Of a stretch of DNA of 64,000 nucleotides, positions 17,880 through 28,642 are shown piece after piece. Under the pieces are notes generated by a model. The model was given only the letters and a program-made list of their open reading frames with translations. It searched no databases and was not told where the DNA came from. The DNA is from Pseudomonadota bacterium (GTDB lineage: Bacteria; Pseudomonadota; Gammaproteobacteria; Burkholderiales; Thiobacillaceae). Both the position numbers and the translations under genes were made by a program. The stretch's first letter is position 1. Every line of letters begins with the position of its first letter. The stretch is from positions 1 to 64,000 of the forward strand of contig JAJZRU010000004.1 of NCBI GenBank assembly GCA_021802555.1. The letters are read 5' to 3'.

Positions 17880-20800
17880 TTATTTTATCGCATCCGCGCG
17901 GCCTGCCCCGACCGCGCCGCCCGTGCGCGCGGGGCCGTGCCCCAGGTCCATGGGCAGGGGTCGATCCTCGTCGGGCGCCGCCTGCCGGGTAGTGCCCTCC
18001 GCCGCTTCGCCCGATGCCGGCGCGGGCGGCAAGGGCGTGGGCGCCGCCTGCGGGCTGGCAGGCGCGGCGGGGAACAGCAGTGGCTCCAGCCGCGGCAGCA
18101 GGTTGCGCAGCATCTGCGCCACCAGCGCGCTGGTGAAGCCGTAATTGGCGGCCTGCGCGCCCGGCACCATGGCCACCATGGTGCCGTAATAGCGGTTGCC
18201 CAGATAGAACACGAACGTGGCCGTGCGGTTGACCACCGTCGAGCTGATGAGGCGTCCGCCCGGACCCCAGCGGTCGTAGCGGTTGTCGCCGGTGCCGGTC
18301 TTGCCGCCCACGGCTATGGGGCTGCCGTCGGGATAGTGCAGCGCGCCGCGCAGGCGCACGGCGGTGCCGCCTTGGACGACCCCGGCCAGGGCCTTCTTCA
18401 CCACGGCGCTGATGGCCGCCGGGAAGAGCGGCTCGGAATGCGGCGGGGCGTGGACGAAATCCGTCTCGTAAGGCGTGCCCTGAGCAAAATCCAGATGCGT
18501 GAAGCTGACCGTCGGCAGCCGCCTGCCATCGTTCATGACGATGCCCATGAGTTCCGCCAGCGCCGCGGGACGGTCGCCCGAAGCGCCGATCGCGGTGGCA
18601 TAGGAAGGCGTGAGATTGTCGAAGGGATAGCCCAGCCGGCGCCAGTCGGCCAGCACCTTCTGGAAGGCCTGTTCCTCCAGCATGCTGCGGATGCGCAGAT
18701 TCTGGGCGGCGTAGCGGCTGGGGCGCAGCAGCCATTGGTAGATTTCAACGCGTTGGGCCTTGCTTGCCGCGGCGGCGGCGGCAAAACTCGCGCGCGGATG
18801 GGCGTCGAGGTATTTCACCACCCAAAGCTCCAGCGGATGGATGCGGGTGACGTAGCCCAGGTCATTCAGGCTTAGATTGGTCCCCAGGGTGTCGTAGAGC
18901 CGAGTCGGGGTGCGCGGCGGAAGCCTCTTGGCGGCGGGCAGCCGCGCGAACAAAGCCGTCTTATAGGCGGAAAAATTGGCGCCCGGATGGAGGTAACGGA
19001 ACACCGCCGTGTAGCGCTTGGCGTTCTGGCCGACGCGCGCGTACAGATTCTGCGCGCGCTGCGCCGCGCTCTGGCCCGCGTGGCGGCGGTAGTAGCGAGC
19101 AAGGAAGACGCGGCTTTCCTGATCGATGAAGCGCAGCAGATACGCCTGGCGCGCGGGATCGGCGGGGTCGTCCAGCATGTGCCGGACGCCGGGCGCCTCG
19201 TAGATGTAATGGCGCACGATGTCGCGCATCAGGCGGATGTACACCAGATTGACCGAATCCCGCGTGGCTTCCCACAAATCCATGTGGCGGGTGTTGTCGG
19301 CCTTGTCGAAGTTGATGAAGGTATGCACGCCGCCACCGGTAAAGAAAGGCTCCGGTGCCGCGGAATACTGGCGCGCCATGGCGGCATCCAGCACTGCCGG
19401 CAAGCGCTTATCCTGGCCGCTCGCCAGATATCCCGCTAGCCAGCGCGCCAGCACGTCGGGATTGCCCGGGCTGGCCAGACGGCGCAGCGCCGCGCCGTCC
19501 AGCTTGAGATCGCGCTCGCGCAGGCGGCTGATGATTTCCAGATAAGTGATGAGGGTGCGGAATTTTCCCGTCGAGCCCAGATCCAGGCGTGCCTGCTGGC
19601 TCAGATCGAAAGGCTGGTTGAGGTTGTCCGCCTGCACGCGCAAAAGCACCCCTTGCGGGCCTTTCTCGTAGAGCGTGAAGCTGTAGACGATGGATTTGAG
19701 ATCGTTGTCCGGGCGCAGCAGGCGGAAGCCGTACAAGCCTTGCGCCGCGACCGCCTTGGGATCGGACAGGCTCAGCAAATAGCGCGTCACCAGAGTCTGG
19801 GCCGGGACATTCAGCGTGCTTTGCGCCGTGAGGTCCAGGCGATCCAGGTCGTAGAGGTTGGACAAACCCAACAGCCCGGCCAGGCGCACCCGCAGCGCGC
19901 CATTGATTTTCTGCTGGACGTAGGGCGGCGGCGGGGGTTCCTGGCGATGGGCCGGGGAGCGCAGGCTCACGCGCCGCGCCATATCGCGCAGGTGCGGCGA
20001 AATGACGCCCGCGCCGGCCAGGAGATCCAGATAGGTGTTGGTGTAGTCGTTCAGCGCCCGGCGGTTTTTCACCAGATAATAGGAAGGCTTGCGTTCCGCC
20101 ACCAGCAGGCTCAGGGCATGCTTGAGCGCGGACGCCGTGGCGGCATCGGGATGCTTGCGCGCCAGCGCCTTGTTCACCTCGCCAAAGCGCAGCCCATACC
20201 AGGCCCACAGGCCGTCGCCCACGCCGTTCACTTCGCCGAAGCCCGGCACGGCGGCGAGCGGCACGGTGTTGAGATAGTCCTTGACGATGCGCTTGCGCGT
20301 GGGCAGGGTGTTCCTGCCGTCGCGGTAGGCGCGCAGGCTGGCGGAGAGCATCTGGCGCAGCTTGTCCGCCATGGTTAGGGTCAGCCCTTCGGGAGCATGG
20401 CGGTACTTCTCGATCTGGGTCGGCAGGGTACTGCCGCCGGGGACGTTGCGCGCCGGGTTCACCATCTGGGCGAGCTTGTCCAGCAGCGCCTGGGCCAGGC
20501 GGTTCCATTCCACGGCGGGATTGCGGTGCGGAAATCTGGCGTTGAGCAGCTCGCGGTTTTCGATGAACAGCAGGCTCTGCGTGAGCAGCGGCGGGATGTC
20601 GTCGAAATGACGATAGACGCGTTCCGGGTAACGACTGACGAACATGGTCGCGCCGTTTTCCCCGAGCAGTCGGAGGCCGCCCTGATCCTTCTCGGCATAG
20701 GGCGGGTAGAGGCCAAGCTGGTCGGCCCGCAGCATCTGGGTGCTGATTCTCGCCTGGCGCGCGATCTGCCAGCCATTCGCCTCCAGCCGCTTGGAGAAGT

Positions 20801-21041
20801 CGGGCAGGCGGCTGTAGCCCATGCGCACGTCGTAAGGCCCGCCGGGATCGGGGAACCAGATGTGCTTGGATGGCCCCGGCCGCACCGTGTAGGTCATCTT
20901 CGCCGCGACGCTGCTGAAATAGCGCGCCTGCAGATCAGAGGTGAGAAACTCCCAGGCCATCAGGCCGACGAGCAGCGCCAGGAGGGTCAGCACTCCCAAC
21001 AGGACCAGCAGGTGCCGGGGCAGCGTGCGCCAGAAGCTCAC
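17880..21041 (-). CDS. Divergent class A penicillin-binding protein (transglycosylase-transpeptidase)
   Basis: The 1053-residue protein has one N-terminal membrane helix (about 11-33), a GT51-type region and a penicillin-binding domain. GT51 motifs are altered: [16 protein letters not shown] replaces the common EDxxFxxHxG, [12 protein letters not shown] replaces GGSTITQQ, and [10 protein letters not shown] is kept. Transpeptidase motifs are recognisable: STGK near 488 ([12 protein letters not shown]), SVN near 597 and KTG near 913 (GGKTGTGDN). About 316 residues separate SVN from KTG, longer than usual. The C-terminus is a Pro/Ala-rich tail. GTG 21041 overlaps the hemF stop by 2 nt, implying coupling, and matches the membrane topology. 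It probably acts in peptidoglycan synthesis; whether both activities persist is uncertain. Confidence 0.85.
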   Translation of the reverse strand: MSFWRTLPRHLLVLLGVLTLLALLVGLMAWEFLTSDLQARYFSSVAAKMTYTVRPGPSKHIWFPDPGGPYDVRMGYSRLPDFSKRLEANGWQIARQARISTQMLRADQLGLYPPYAEKDQGGLRLLGENGATMFVSRYPERVYRHFDDIPPLLTQSLLFIENRELLNARFPHRNPAVEWNRLAQALLDKLAQMVNPARNVPGGSTLPTQIEKYRHAPEGLTLTMADKLRQMLSASLRAYRDGRNTLPTRKRIVKDYLNTVPLAAVPGFGEVNGVGDGLWAWYGLRFGEVNKALARKHPDAATASALKHALSLLVAERKPSYYLVKNRRALNDYTNTYLDLLAGAGVISPHLRDMARRVSLRSPAHRQEPPPPPYVQQKINGALRVRLAGLLGLSNLYDLDRLDLTAQSTLNVPAQTLVTRYLLSLSDPKAVAAQGLYGFRLLRPDNDLKSIVYSFTLYEKGPQGVLLRVQADNLNQPFDLSQQARLDLGSTGKFRTLITYLEIISRLRERDLKLDGAALRRLASPGNPDVLARWLAGYLASGQDKRLPAVLDAAMARQYSAAPEPFFTGGGVHTFINFDKADNTRHMDLWEATRDSVNLVYIRLMRDIVRHYIYEAPGVRHMLDDPADPARQAYLLRFIDQESRVFLARYYRRHAGQSAAQRAQNLYARVGQNAKRYTAVFRYLHPGANFSAYKTALFARLPAAKRLPPRTPTRLYDTLGTNLSLNDLGYVTRIHPLELWVVKYLDAHPRASFAAAAAASKAQRVEIYQWLLRPSRYAAQNLRIRSMLEEQAFQKVLADWRRLGYPFDNLTPSYATAIGASGDRPAALAELMGIVMNDGRRLPTVSFTHLDFAQGTPYETDFVHAPPHSEPLFPAAISAVVKKALAGVVQGGTAVRLRGALHYPDGSPIAVGGKTGTGDNRYDRWGPGGRLISSTVVNRTATFVFYLGNRYYGTMVAMVPGAQAANYGFTSALVAQMLRNLLPRLEPLLFPAAPASPQAAPTPLPPAPASGEAAEGTTRQAAPDEDRPLPMDLGHGPARTGGAVGAGRADAIK

Positions 21042-21991
21042 ACCCAATCCCGCGGCGTCAGGAAATCGGAATAAAGCCTCGCCTCCGCCGTTCCCGCTTC
21101 GGGGCGCCAGTCGTAGCGCCATTTGACCAGGGGCGGCAGGGACATGAGGATGGACTCGGCGCGGCCGCCCGATTGCAGGCCGAACAGCGTGCCGCGGTCA
21201 TATACCAGATTGAATTCCACGTAGCGGCCCCGGCGATAGGCCTGGAAGTCGCGCTCGCGCCCGCCATAGGGCAGGCCTAGTCGGCGCTCGGCAATGGGTG
21301 CATAGGCCGGCAGGAAGTGATCGCCCACCGACTGCGCCAGTTCGAAGCAGTGTTCGAAATCGCCTTCCAGACGCGCGCCGCCCACGCCCTGGAAATGGGC
21401 GCCGGCGTCGGGACGGTTGAAATCGTCGAAGAAGATGCCGCCGATGCCGCGCGGCTCGTTGCGATGCTTGATGAAGAAATATTCATCGCACCATTTTTTG
21501 AAACGCGGATAGTAGTCGGTGCCAAAGGGATCGAGGGCTTTCTTGCAGGCAGCGTGAAAATGTACCGCATCCTCGGCGTAGCCGTAATAAGGCGTGAGAT
21601 CCATGCCGCCGCCGAACCACCATACGGGGGCCTCGCCCTCGCGGCCTGCAATGAAGAAGCGCACGTTCATGTGCACCGTGGGCACGTGGGGGTTGCGGGG
21701 ATGGAACACCAGAGACACGCCCAGAGCCTGCCAGGGTTTGCCGGCAAGCTCCGGCCGGTGAGCGCTGGCCGACGACGGCAGAGCGGCCCCCTGCACGTGG
21801 GAAAAATTCACCCCGCCGCGTTCCAGCAGCGCGCCTTCTTCCACCAGGCGGGAAATGCCGCCCCCGCCCTCGGGCCGCGTCCACTCGTCGCGGCGGAACA
21901 AATGGCCGTCCAGGCATTCCATGCGCTCGACGATGAGTTCCTGCAATTGCAGAAAATAGGTTTTGACGGCTGCGACGTCGACGTCCCTCAT
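21038..21991 (-). CDS. hemF: Oxygen-dependent coproporphyrinogen III oxidase
   Basis: This 317-residue enzyme oxidatively decarboxylates coproporphyrinogen III to protoporphyrinogen IX. The conserved [56 protein letters not shown] and [33 protein letters not shown] are all present. The start at 21991 has a GGAGG about 11 nt upstream. It overlaps tsaC by 4 nt and the PBP gene at its stop. Use of HemF implies heme synthesis under oxic conditions; hemN/hemW is not in the window. Confidence 0.97.
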   Translation of the reverse strand: MRDVDVAAVKTYFLQLQELIVERMECLDGHLFRRDEWTRPEGGGGISRLVEEGALLERGGVNFSHVQGAALPSSASAHRPELAGKPWQALGVSLVFHPRNPHVPTVHMNVRFFIAGREGEAPVWWFGGGMDLTPYYGYAEDAVHFHAACKKALDPFGTDYYPRFKKWCDEYFFIKHRNEPRGIGGIFFDDFNRPDAGAHFQGVGGARLEGDFEHCFELAQSVGDHFLPAYAPIAERRLGLPYGGRERDFQAYRRGRYVEFNLVYDRGTLFGLQSGGRAESILMSLPPLVKWRYDWRPEAGTAEARLYSDFLTPRDWV

Positions 21992-22548
21992 GCCCGCAAG
22001 ATCCTCCCGCTGGCGAAATCCATCACCGTGGAGGGGCGCTTGCGCGTGCCGACGCGCCCTTCCACCACGCCGATATTCTGCCCGAAGACGGCGCACACCT
22101 GCCGGGCCGAGCGGGCCGGCTTGGCACCGCTGCGGTTGGCGCTGGTGGAAACCAGTGCCATGCCCAGTTGAGCACACAATCCAGCCGCTACGGGATGGGC
22201 CGTCACCCGTACCGCCAACGTGGCGTGCCGGCCCGTGAGCCAGGGCCGGCGCCGCGCCGGGAGGAGCCAAGTGTGCGGGCCGGGCCATGCGGCCAGCAGA
22301 CGCGGCAGCTCAGCCGGCGGAACCGGGCGCAGATAGGGCGTGAGGCGTTCGAAACGGTCGGCGATCAGGATCAAACCCTTGCTGCGCGGCCGCCCCTTGA
22401 GTTTGAGCAGTTGCGCGACCGCACGCGGATTGCGCGGGTCGCAGCCCAGGCCGTAGCAGGATTCCGTCGGATAGGCGAGCACGCCGCCGCCGCGCAAATA
22501 GCTTCTGAGCGCGCGCGCCTGCGCCGTCTTCAGGGGATAGCCCCGCAT
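21988..22548 (-). CDS. tsaC: L-threonylcarbamoyladenylate synthase (Sua5/YciO/YrdC family)
   Basis: At 186 residues this is a compact YrdC/TsaC-type protein, making the threonylcarbamoyl-AMP used for t6A37 in ANN-reading tRNAs. The motifs [59 protein letters not shown] and [14 protein letters not shown] are all present. It is close to TsaC length, without the C-terminal Sua5 domain. It overlaps hemF by 4 nt. TsaBDE partners are elsewhere. Confidence 0.93.
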   Translation of the reverse strand: MRGYPLKTAQARALRSYLRGGGVLAYPTESCYGLGCDPRNPRAVAQLLKLKGRPRSKGLILIADRFERLTPYLRPVPPAELPRLLAAWPGPHTWLLPARRRPWLTGRHATLAVRVTAHPVAAGLCAQLGMALVSTSANRSGAKPARSARQVCAVFGQNIGVVEGRVGTRKRPSTVMDFASGRILRA

Positions 22549-22565
22549 GGCAATGAGTGCGGGAC

Positions 22566-23840
22566 TCAGACCGGGCGCTTGAGCGCGCGCCAGCCGATGT
22601 CGCGCCGGTACTGCATGCCGGAGAAATGTATACCCTGCGCCAGGTCGTAGGCCCGCTTCTGCGCCATGCGCACGCTGTCGCCCAACGCGGTCACCGCCAG
22701 CACGCGGCCGCCGGCCGTGAGCAGGCGTCCGTCCTCGCGCCGTGTACCGGCATGGAACACATGGGCGTCCTCCTGCGGCGCCGGCAGGCCGCCGATTTCA
22801 TCGCCCTTGCGCGGATGCTCCGGGTAACCCACAGCGGCCAGCACCACGGCCAGCGCCACGCGCCGGTCCCATTGCGCTTCGACTCGATCGAGGCGGCCGT
22901 CCAGGGCCGCTTCCAGCAAATCGAGCAGATCGGATTTGAGGCGCATGAGCAGAGGCTGGGCCTCAGGATCGCCCAGCCGGCAGTTGAACTCCAGCACCCT
23001 GGGATTGCCGGCGCCATCCACCATCACCCCGGCATAGAGAAAGCCGGTATAGGGCAGCCCGTCCCGGGCCATGCCCGCAACCGTGGGCAGGATGATTTCG
23101 CGCATGATGCGGGCGTGCAGTTCGGGTGTGACCACCGGCGCGGGAGAATAGGCGCCCATGCCCCCCGTGTTGGGCCCGGCGTCGTCGTCCAGTAGGCGCT
23201 TGTGGTCCTGGCTGGACGCCAAGGGCAGCACGTGTCTGCCGTCCGCCATGACGATGAAGCTGGCCTCTTCGCCGGCCAGGCACTCCTCGATGACCACACG
23301 CGCACCCGCCTCTCCCAGGGTATTGCCCGCCAGCATGGCGTCCACCGCGGCATGCGCCTCGGCCAGGGTTTGCGCCACCACCACGCCTTTGCCTGCCGCC
23401 AGGCCATCGGCCTTGACGACGATGGGCGCGCCCTGGGCATCGAGGTAGGCATGCGCCGCCGCCGCGTCGCTGAAGGTTTGATAGCGCGCCGTAGGGATGC
23501 CATGGCGCACCATGAACTGTTTGGCGAAATCCTTGGACGATTCCAGCTGGGCCGCCGCCCGGTCGGGGCCGAAGATGCGCAGTCCGGCCTTGCGGAAGGC
23601 ATCGACCAGGCCCTCCGAAAGCGGAGCCTCGGGGCCGACCACGGTCAGCGCGATGCCTTCGCGGCGGGCAAATTCCACCAGCGTGGCAATTTTCGTGGCA
23701 GGCAGGTTCTTCACCCCCTCCTCCCCCGCCGTGCCGCCGTTGCCGGGCGCCGCGTAGACCTGGGAGACGCGCGGCGAACGGGCCAGTTTCCAGGCCAGGG
23801 CATGCTCGCGCCCACCCGAGCCGATGACCAAGAGCTTCAT
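22566..23840 (-). CDS. purD: Phosphoribosylamine-glycine ligase
   Basis: This 424-residue ATP-grasp ligase catalyses the second step of purine synthesis. The N-terminus [22 protein letters not shown], the ATP-grasp segments [22 protein letters not shown] and [36 protein letters not shown] and [22 protein letters not shown] are all diagnostic. It is separated by 74 bp from purH upstream, in the conserved purH-purD arrangement. Confidence 0.97.
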   Translation of the reverse strand: MKLLVIGSGGREHALAWKLARSPRVSQVYAAPGNGGTAGEEGVKNLPATKIATLVEFARREGIALTVVGPEAPLSEGLVDAFRKAGLRIFGPDRAAAQLESSKDFAKQFMVRHGIPTARYQTFSDAAAAHAYLDAQGAPIVVKADGLAAGKGVVVAQTLAEAHAAVDAMLAGNTLGEAGARVVIEECLAGEEASFIVMADGRHVLPLASSQDHKRLLDDDAGPNTGGMGAYSPAPVVTPELHARIMREIILPTVAGMARDGLPYTGFLYAGVMVDGAGNPRVLEFNCRLGDPEAQPLLMRLKSDLLDLLEAALDGRLDRVEAQWDRRVALAVVLAAVGYPEHPRKGDEIGGLPAPQEDAHVFHAGTRREDGRLLTAGGRVLAVTALGDSVRMAQKRAYDLAQGIHFSGMQYRRDIGWRALKRPV

Positions 23841-23914
23841 GATTTCTTCGATCCAAATGTGAGTGGTTGCTGGGCGGCGCCAGGCCGGCAGCCCTTACCC
23901 GTGGGCAAGCCCCG

Positions 23915-25477
23915 TTAATGCCGGAAATGCCGATGACCGGTGAACACCATGGCGATGCCGTGCTCGTCCGCGGCGGCGATCACCTCCTGGTCCTTCACGC
24001 TGCCGCCGGGCTGGATGACGGCCTTCGCCCCGGCCCGGGCCAGCACGTCGACGCCGTCGCGGAAGGGGAAAAAGGCGTCCGAAGCCACCGCGCAGCCCAC
24101 CAACTCCAGCCCGGCATTGCCCGCCTTGCTCACCGCAATGCGGGTGGAATCCACGCGGCTCATCTGCCCGGCGCCCACGCCCAGGGTACGGCCGCCGGCG
24201 GCGAAAACGATGGCATTGGATTTCACGAATTTGGCCACCTTCCAGGCAAACAGCATGTCGGCGATCTCCTTGGCGCTGGGCTGGCGCTGGGTCACCACCT
24301 TGAGGTCGGCGGCGCCGACGTTGAAATCGTCCGCCGTCTGCACCAGCAGCCCGCCACCCACGCGCTTGAATTCCAGGGCGTTATGTCCCGGCACGAGGGG
24401 CAGGGCCAGCACCCGGACGTTGGGTTTCTTCTCCAGCGCTGCCCGCGCCTGTGCGCTGTAAGCAGGGGCGATGAGCACTTCGAGGAACTGCCCGGAAACC
24501 GCCTCCGCAGTTGCCGCATCGACCTCGCGGTTGAAAGCGATGATGCCGCCGAAGGCCGAGGTGGCATCGGTGGCGAAAGCCAGGCGGTAGGCCTGCAGCA
24601 GATCGTCCGCCTGCGCCACGCCGCAGGGGTTGGCGTGCTTGATGATGACACAGGCCGGCGCATCGAAAGTCTTGACGCATTCCCAGGCAGCGTCGGCATC
24701 GCCGACGTTGTTGTAGGACAGCTCCTTGCCCTGCAATTGCACGTAGTGCGCGAGCGTGCCGGGCGCCGGATCGAGATCGCGGTAGAAAGCGGCCTGCTGG
24801 TGCGGGTTTTCGCCATAGCGCATGGCCTGCACCTGGATGAACTGCTGGCTCAGCATCGTGGGGAAGCGCCCGTCTGGCCGGTCGTTCCCGTCCAGGGCCG
24901 TCAGGTAGTTGGCCACCGCACCGTCGTAGGCCGCGGTGTGGGCGAAGGCTTTTTTGGCCAGAGCAAAGCGCGTCTGGTGGGACAAGGCGCCCGCGCCCGA
25001 GCGCAACTCGGCAACGATGCCGGCGTAATCCGCGGGATCGGTGACCACCGCCACCGCGGCGTAATTCTTGGCTGCCGAGCGCACCATGGCCGGGCCGCCG
25101 ATGTCGATGTTTTCGATGGCGTCGGCCAGGCTGCAGCCCGGCTTGGCGATGGTTTCCCGGAAAGGGTAGAGATTCACCGCCACCAGATCGATGTAGGGCA
25201 GCCCCGCCGCCGCCATGGCCTGCGCGTGGCTGTCCAGATCGCGGCGCGCCAGCAGCCCGGCGTGTATCTTGGGGTGCAGGGTCTTGACGCGGCCGTCGAG
25301 CATTTCCGGAAAGCCGGTGTACTCGGCCACTTCCACCACCGTCACGCCGTTGTCCGCCAGCAGCTTGGCAGTGCCGCCGGTGGAGAGGATTTCCACGCCC
25401 AGGGCAGAAAGCTGCCGGGCGAATTCGAGCACGCCGGTCTTGTCCGACACGCTCAACAAAGCTCGCTGGATTTTCAT
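23915..25477 (-). CDS. purH: Bifunctional AICAR formyltransferase/IMP cyclohydrolase
   Basis: The 520-residue protein carries the N-terminal IMP cyclohydrolase (MGS-like) domain, with [29 protein letters not shown] and [17 protein letters not shown]. The C-terminal AICAR transformylase has [46 protein letters not shown] and [11 protein letters not shown]. It ends with GKDQE/HRHF-like residues as expected. It sits between fis-dusB and purD, the betaproteobacterial dusB-fis-purH-purD order. Confidence 0.97.
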   Translation of the reverse strand: MKIQRALLSVSDKTGVLEFARQLSALGVEILSTGGTAKLLADNGVTVVEVAEYTGFPEMLDGRVKTLHPKIHAGLLARRDLDSHAQAMAAAGLPYIDLVAVNLYPFRETIAKPGCSLADAIENIDIGGPAMVRSAAKNYAAVAVVTDPADYAGIVAELRSGAGALSHQTRFALAKKAFAHTAAYDGAVANYLTALDGNDRPDGRFPTMLSQQFIQVQAMRYGENPHQQAAFYRDLDPAPGTLAHYVQLQGKELSYNNVGDADAAWECVKTFDAPACVIIKHANPCGVAQADDLLQAYRLAFATDATSAFGGIIAFNREVDAATAEAVSGQFLEVLIAPAYSAQARAALEKKPNVRVLALPLVPGHNALEFKRVGGGLLVQTADDFNVGAADLKVVTQRQPSAKEIADMLFAWKVAKFVKSNAIVFAAGGRTLGVGAGQMSRVDSTRIAVSKAGNAGLELVGCAVASDAFFPFRDGVDVLARAGAKAVIQPGGSVKDQEVIAAADEHGIAMVFTGHRHFRH

Positions 25478-25488
25478 GCTTGATCGAT

Positions 25489-25725
25489 CTAGAGCAGGCC
25501 GTGTTCGTTGAGTTTCTTGCGCAGGGTGTTGCGGTTGATGCCCAGCAGATCGGCGGCGCGCGACTGGTTGCCCTCGGCGCGGTCCATGATGAAGGCCAGC
25601 AGGGGCTTCTCCACCGCCTTCAGCACCATGTCGTAGATGTCGTTGGGCTCTTCGCCGTCGAGATCCCTGAAATAGCGGTTGAGCGACCGCCGCACGCAGG
25701 CGGCGACTTCGTTTTCTTCCATCAT
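25489..25725 (-). CDS. fis: DNA-binding protein Fis family
   Basis: This 78-residue protein has a short acidic N-terminal helix ([33 protein letters not shown]), then the Fis core ending in [26 protein letters not shown], the NtrC/Fis-type helix-turn-helix. I favour ATG 25725, which has AGGGGG 8 nt upstream, over the GTG at 25734. The gene lies about 10 bp after dusB, as in most proteobacteria where fis is cotranscribed with dusB and strongly growth-rate regulated. It is 11 bp from purH. Confidence 0.95.
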   Translation of the reverse strand: MMEENEVAACVRRSLNRYFRDLDGEEPNDIYDMVLKAVEKPLLAFIMDRAEGNQSRAADLLGINRNTLRKKLNEHGLL

Positions 25726-25737
25726 GCTCCGCACCCC

Positions 25738-26757
25738 CTATGCGGCGAGTTCCATGGACTCGTCCTGATATTGCAGATAATTGCTTGCGCGCGCCGCCTG
25801 CGCGAAAAACTCGTTCACCGCGCGCACCTGCTCATGCGCGGTCTCCAGCCGGTTCATCGCGTGGCGGAACTCGCCGGCGTTGACGAGCCCCTTGGTGTAC
25901 CAGGAGATGTGCTTGCGCGCAACGCGCATGCCCAGGGTTTCCCCGTAGAAGCCGTACAAATCGTCCAGATGTTCCAGCAGGACCTGGTGCATCTCCGCCA
26001 CTTGCGGCGGCGGAAGGCGGCGGCCGGTGGCGAGAAAATGCTCGATCTCGCGGAATATCCACGGCCGCCCCTGCGCCGCGCGTCCGATCATGACGGCGTC
26101 GGCGCCGGTGTGCCGCAACACCTGCCGGGCCTTTTCCGGGCTGCCGATGTCGCCGTTGGCGATGATGGGTATGCTTGCCTGCGCCTTCACCGCCGCGATG
26201 GTGTCGTACTCGGCCTCGCCTGAATAACCGCAGGCGCGCGTGCGGCCATGGATGGCCAGGGCGGCGATGCCGGCGTTTTCGGCCAGCTTGAGGACGTTGA
26301 GGGCATTGCGGTGCTCGCGATCCCAGCCGGTGCGGATCTTTAGAGTCACCGGCACTTCCGGCACGGCGCGCACCACGGCGTCCAGGATGCGCGCCACCAA
26401 GGCTTCGTTTTGCAGCAGCGCCGAGCCGGCCATGACGTTGCACACCTTCTTGGCCGGGCAGCCCATGTTGACGTCTATGATCTGCGCGCCGCGCTCGACG
26501 TTGTAGCGCGCCGCCTGCGCCATCATGGCCGGATCGGCGCCGGCGATCTGCACCGACTTGGGCTCGACCTCGCCCGCGTGATTGGCGCGCCGCAAAGTCT
26601 TGGCGGAACCGTAGAGCAGCGAATTCGAGGTCACCATCTCCGACACCGCCATGGCTGCGCCCATCTTCTTGCAAAGCTGGCGGAACGGCCGATCCGTCAC
26701 CCCCGCCATGGGGGCGACGACCAGACGGTTCTTGAGGAGGTAGGGGCCGATGCGCAT
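25738..26757 (-). CDS. dusB: tRNA-dihydrouridine synthase B
   Basis: This 339-residue flavin enzyme reduces uridines in the D-loop (U17 in E. coli). It has the N-terminal [23 protein letters not shown], the catalytic Cys in [56 protein letters not shown] and [24 protein letters not shown]. The C-terminal helical RNA-binding domain is complete. It starts divergently from mscL. Confidence 0.97.
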   Translation of the reverse strand: MRIGPYLLKNRLVVAPMAGVTDRPFRQLCKKMGAAMAVSEMVTSNSLLYGSAKTLRRANHAGEVEPKSVQIAGADPAMMAQAARYNVERGAQIIDVNMGCPAKKVCNVMAGSALLQNEALVARILDAVVRAVPEVPVTLKIRTGWDREHRNALNVLKLAENAGIAALAIHGRTRACGYSGEAEYDTIAAVKAQASIPIIANGDIGSPEKARQVLRHTGADAVMIGRAAQGRPWIFREIEHFLATGRRLPPPQVAEMHQVLLEHLDDLYGFYGETLGMRVARKHISWYTKGLVNAGEFRHAMNRLETAHEQVRAVNEFFAQAARASNYLQYQDESMELAA

Positions 26758-26883
26758 AAGGGGGCAAATTCTACCCGCCCGCGCAGGAGGGGAAAACTGT
26801 CAGATTTCTTTACACTCCCTCCGCGCGCGCCCGGGCCGGCCCATGCTAAAAACGGGGCTTTACAACCGCAAAGGGAGCGAGCC

Positions 26884-27309
26884 ATGAGTTTCATGTCCGA
26901 GTTCAGGGAGTTTGCCATCAAGGGCAATGCCGTCGACTTGGCCGTAGGCGTCATCATCGGCGCCGCTTTCGGCAAGATCGTCGATTCCATCGTCAACGAC
27001 CTCATCATGCCCGTGGTCGGGCGCTTCGTCGGCGGACTGGATTTTTCCAACCACTTCATCGCCCTCAAGGCCGTTCCGCCGGGCATGCCCATGACCCTGG
27101 CGGACGTGAAGAAAGCCGGCATCCCAGTCTTCGCCTACGGCGATTTCCTCACCGTTCTGCTCAATTTCATCATCCTGGCCCTCATCATCTTTGTGATGGT
27201 GCGCCAGATCAACCGGCTCAAGAAGGCGCCGCCGCCGGCCGCACCCGCCGCGCCGCCCGAAGACATCCTGCTGCTGCGCGAAATACGCGACAGCTTGAAA
27301 GCGCGCTGA
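26884..27309 (+). CDS. mscL: Large-conductance mechanosensitive channel MscL
   Basis: The 141-residue protein starts [44 protein letters not shown], the highly conserved MscL N-terminal helix and TM1 gate region. A variable periplasmic loop, TM2 ([23 protein letters not shown]) and a cytoplasmic bundle ending [13 protein letters not shown] follow. It makes a homopentameric pore that opens under hypo-osmotic shock. AAGGGAG lies 9 nt before the ATG. The following gene is convergent, 1 bp past the stop. Confidence 0.97.
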   Translation: MSFMSEFREFAIKGNAVDLAVGVIIGAAFGKIVDSIVNDLIMPVVGRFVGGLDFSNHFIALKAVPPGMPMTLADVKKAGIPVFAYGDFLTVLLNFIILALIIFVMVRQINRLKKAPPPAAPAAPPEDILLLREIRDSLKAR

Positions 27310-27310
27310 A

Positions 27311-27613
27311 TCAGTCCTGCTTCGGGGACGCGCCGAAGAGCGCCTCCAGGGCGTTGCGCGCTCCCTGCGCCACCGCCGAGCCGCCGCCGCGATAGGCATC
27401 CGGGCGCGGCACGAAATAGCCGCAGAAATTGGCGCGCGTCTTGTCGCGCTGATCCTCGGCCAGCGGCTCGTGGCATTGCTGTGCGACATGGGGATCGAAA
27501 AACCGGCACAGCCTGCAGACATGCAGTTCCGCGCGGCAGCTCGGGCAGATGTCGCGCCGGCCGAGGGGCAGCGTCAACGCGGCCAGGCTGGCGCCGCATT
27601 TCCAGCATTGCAA
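27311..27613 (-). CDS. Conserved zinc-ribbon-like protein of unknown function
   Basis: This 100-residue protein has a CxxC-CxxC pattern: CWKCG near the N-terminus, then ICPSC, VCRLCRFFDPHVAQQC and FCGYFVPR. Together these suggest two zinc-binding knuckles. I recognise the general pattern (CPSCxxxLHVCRxCRxxDPxxxxxC...ANFCxxFxPR) from conserved proteobacterial hypotheticals but know of no function. The start is TTG at 27613; an ATG at 27608 is in another frame. It lies between mscL (convergent) and the upstream metR (same strand, 21 bp). Confidence 0.7.
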   Translation of the reverse strand: MQCWKCGASLAALTLPLGRRDICPSCRAELHVCRLCRFFDPHVAQQCHEPLAEDQRDKTRANFCGYFVPRPDAYRGGGSAVAQGARNALEALFGASPKQD

Positions 27614-27634
27614 GGTTCGTTCATCGCGCCCCCT

Positions 27635-28552
27635 TCATGCGACCAGCGGCCGTATGCCCGACAGATGGGCAAAACAGGTGCGCCGCACGGTGGCGGCAAA
27701 ATCCGCCACATAGGCGGCGTCGGCCAGTGCCTCGGGCACGGCCGCATACAGACTGGAATAAAAACCCTGCCGGCCGATGGGGCGGCCGACGACATAGCCG
27801 CGCGCCAGATAGCTTTCCACGCCGAACACCGGCAGGGCGGCGATGCCGCGGCGCGAAGCCACCAGCTGCAGGATGGCTACCGTGAGTTCCGCCGTGCGCC
27901 GCGTGAAGGCGATGCCGGCCGGCTTGAGCACCAGGCGGATGAGGTCGAACATCTCCTCCGGCGCGGGATAGGTGATGAGCACGTCGCGGGAGAAGTCGCG
28001 CGCCGTGAGATAGGCCTTGGCAGCCAGCGGGTGATCACGCGCCAGGATGGCCTGCATCTCGGTCTGGAACAGCGGCAGGTAGGCGACGCCGCGCCGCGCG
28101 CGCGGATCGGAGGTGATGGCCAGATCGGCCTCGTCACGCTTGAGCAGCGCCACCGGGTCGGCGTGGAAGCCCGATACCAGGTCCATTTCCACTTCCGGCC
28201 AGTGCCCGCGGAAGGTGTCCATGGCCGGCATGAGCCAATCGAAGCAGCTGTGGCACTCCACGGCGATGCGCAGGCGCCCGGCGGCCCCGGCGGCGAGCCT
28301 GGCGATGTCGCGCTGCGCCGCCTCCATTTCCTCCAGCACGCGGCGCGCGGCGATAAGCAGCCGCTCGCCCGCGGGCGAAAAGCGCAGCGGTGCGGATTTG
28401 CGCACGAACAGTGCGCCGCCGATGTCGTCTTCCAGCGCCTTGAGCTGATGGGACAGTGCGGACTGCGTCAGAAACACACGCTCGGCGGCCTGGGTCAGGC
28501 TGCCTGCCTCGCTCAGCGCCACCAGGGTCTTGAGGTGGCGGATTTCAATCAT
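27635..28552 (-). CDS. metR: LysR-type regulator MetR
   Basis: This 305-residue regulator has the LysR winged helix at the N-terminus (LKTLVALSEAGSLTQAAERVFLTQSALSHQLKALED) and a MetR-type effector domain (ECHSCFDWLMPAMDTFRGHWPEVEMDL). MetR activates metE and other methionine genes in response to homocysteine. It is divergent from metE with 90 bp between the start codons, the classic metR-metE arrangement. Two direct 9-bp repeats lie in that space. The combined context makes the name firm. Confidence 0.93.
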   Translation of the reverse strand: MIEIRHLKTLVALSEAGSLTQAAERVFLTQSALSHQLKALEDDIGGALFVRKSAPLRFSPAGERLLIAARRVLEEMEAAQRDIARLAAGAAGRLRIAVECHSCFDWLMPAMDTFRGHWPEVEMDLVSGFHADPVALLKRDEADLAITSDPRARRGVAYLPLFQTEMQAILARDHPLAAKAYLTARDFSRDVLITYPAPEEMFDLIRLVLKPAGIAFTRRTAELTVAILQLVASRRGIAALPVFGVESYLARGYVVGRPIGRQGFYSSLYAAVPEALADAAYVADFAATVRRTCFAHLSGIRPLVA

Positions 28553-28585
28553 GAATATTTCTCATGCGAATACGCAGAATATTTC
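28553..28585. promoter_or_regulatory. Candidate MetR operator: paired direct repeats between metR and metE
   Basis: GAATATTTC occurs at 28553-28561 and again at 28577-28585, 24 bp apart. The first copy is part of TGAATATTTCTCA, close to the MetR consensus TGAA-N5-TTCA. The placement between the two divergent starts is right for autoregulation of metR and activation of metE. Not verified by alignment. Confidence 0.5.
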
Positions 28586-28642
28586 GTTTGATTGATGCAG
28601 CCTAACCGCCCAGACTGGCGCCGTCAACTTACGGAGAGCGCC

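Noticed and set aside
15527-17992. An 821-codon open frame antisense to prfA and hemA
   Set aside because: It is a high-GC shadow of two well-supported genes on the other strand, with no motif or ribosome-binding site.
28553-28642. A riboswitch (SAM or B12) upstream of metE
   Set aside because: Only 90 bp separates metR from metE and no aptamer motif is present. MetR-type direct repeats explain the space better.
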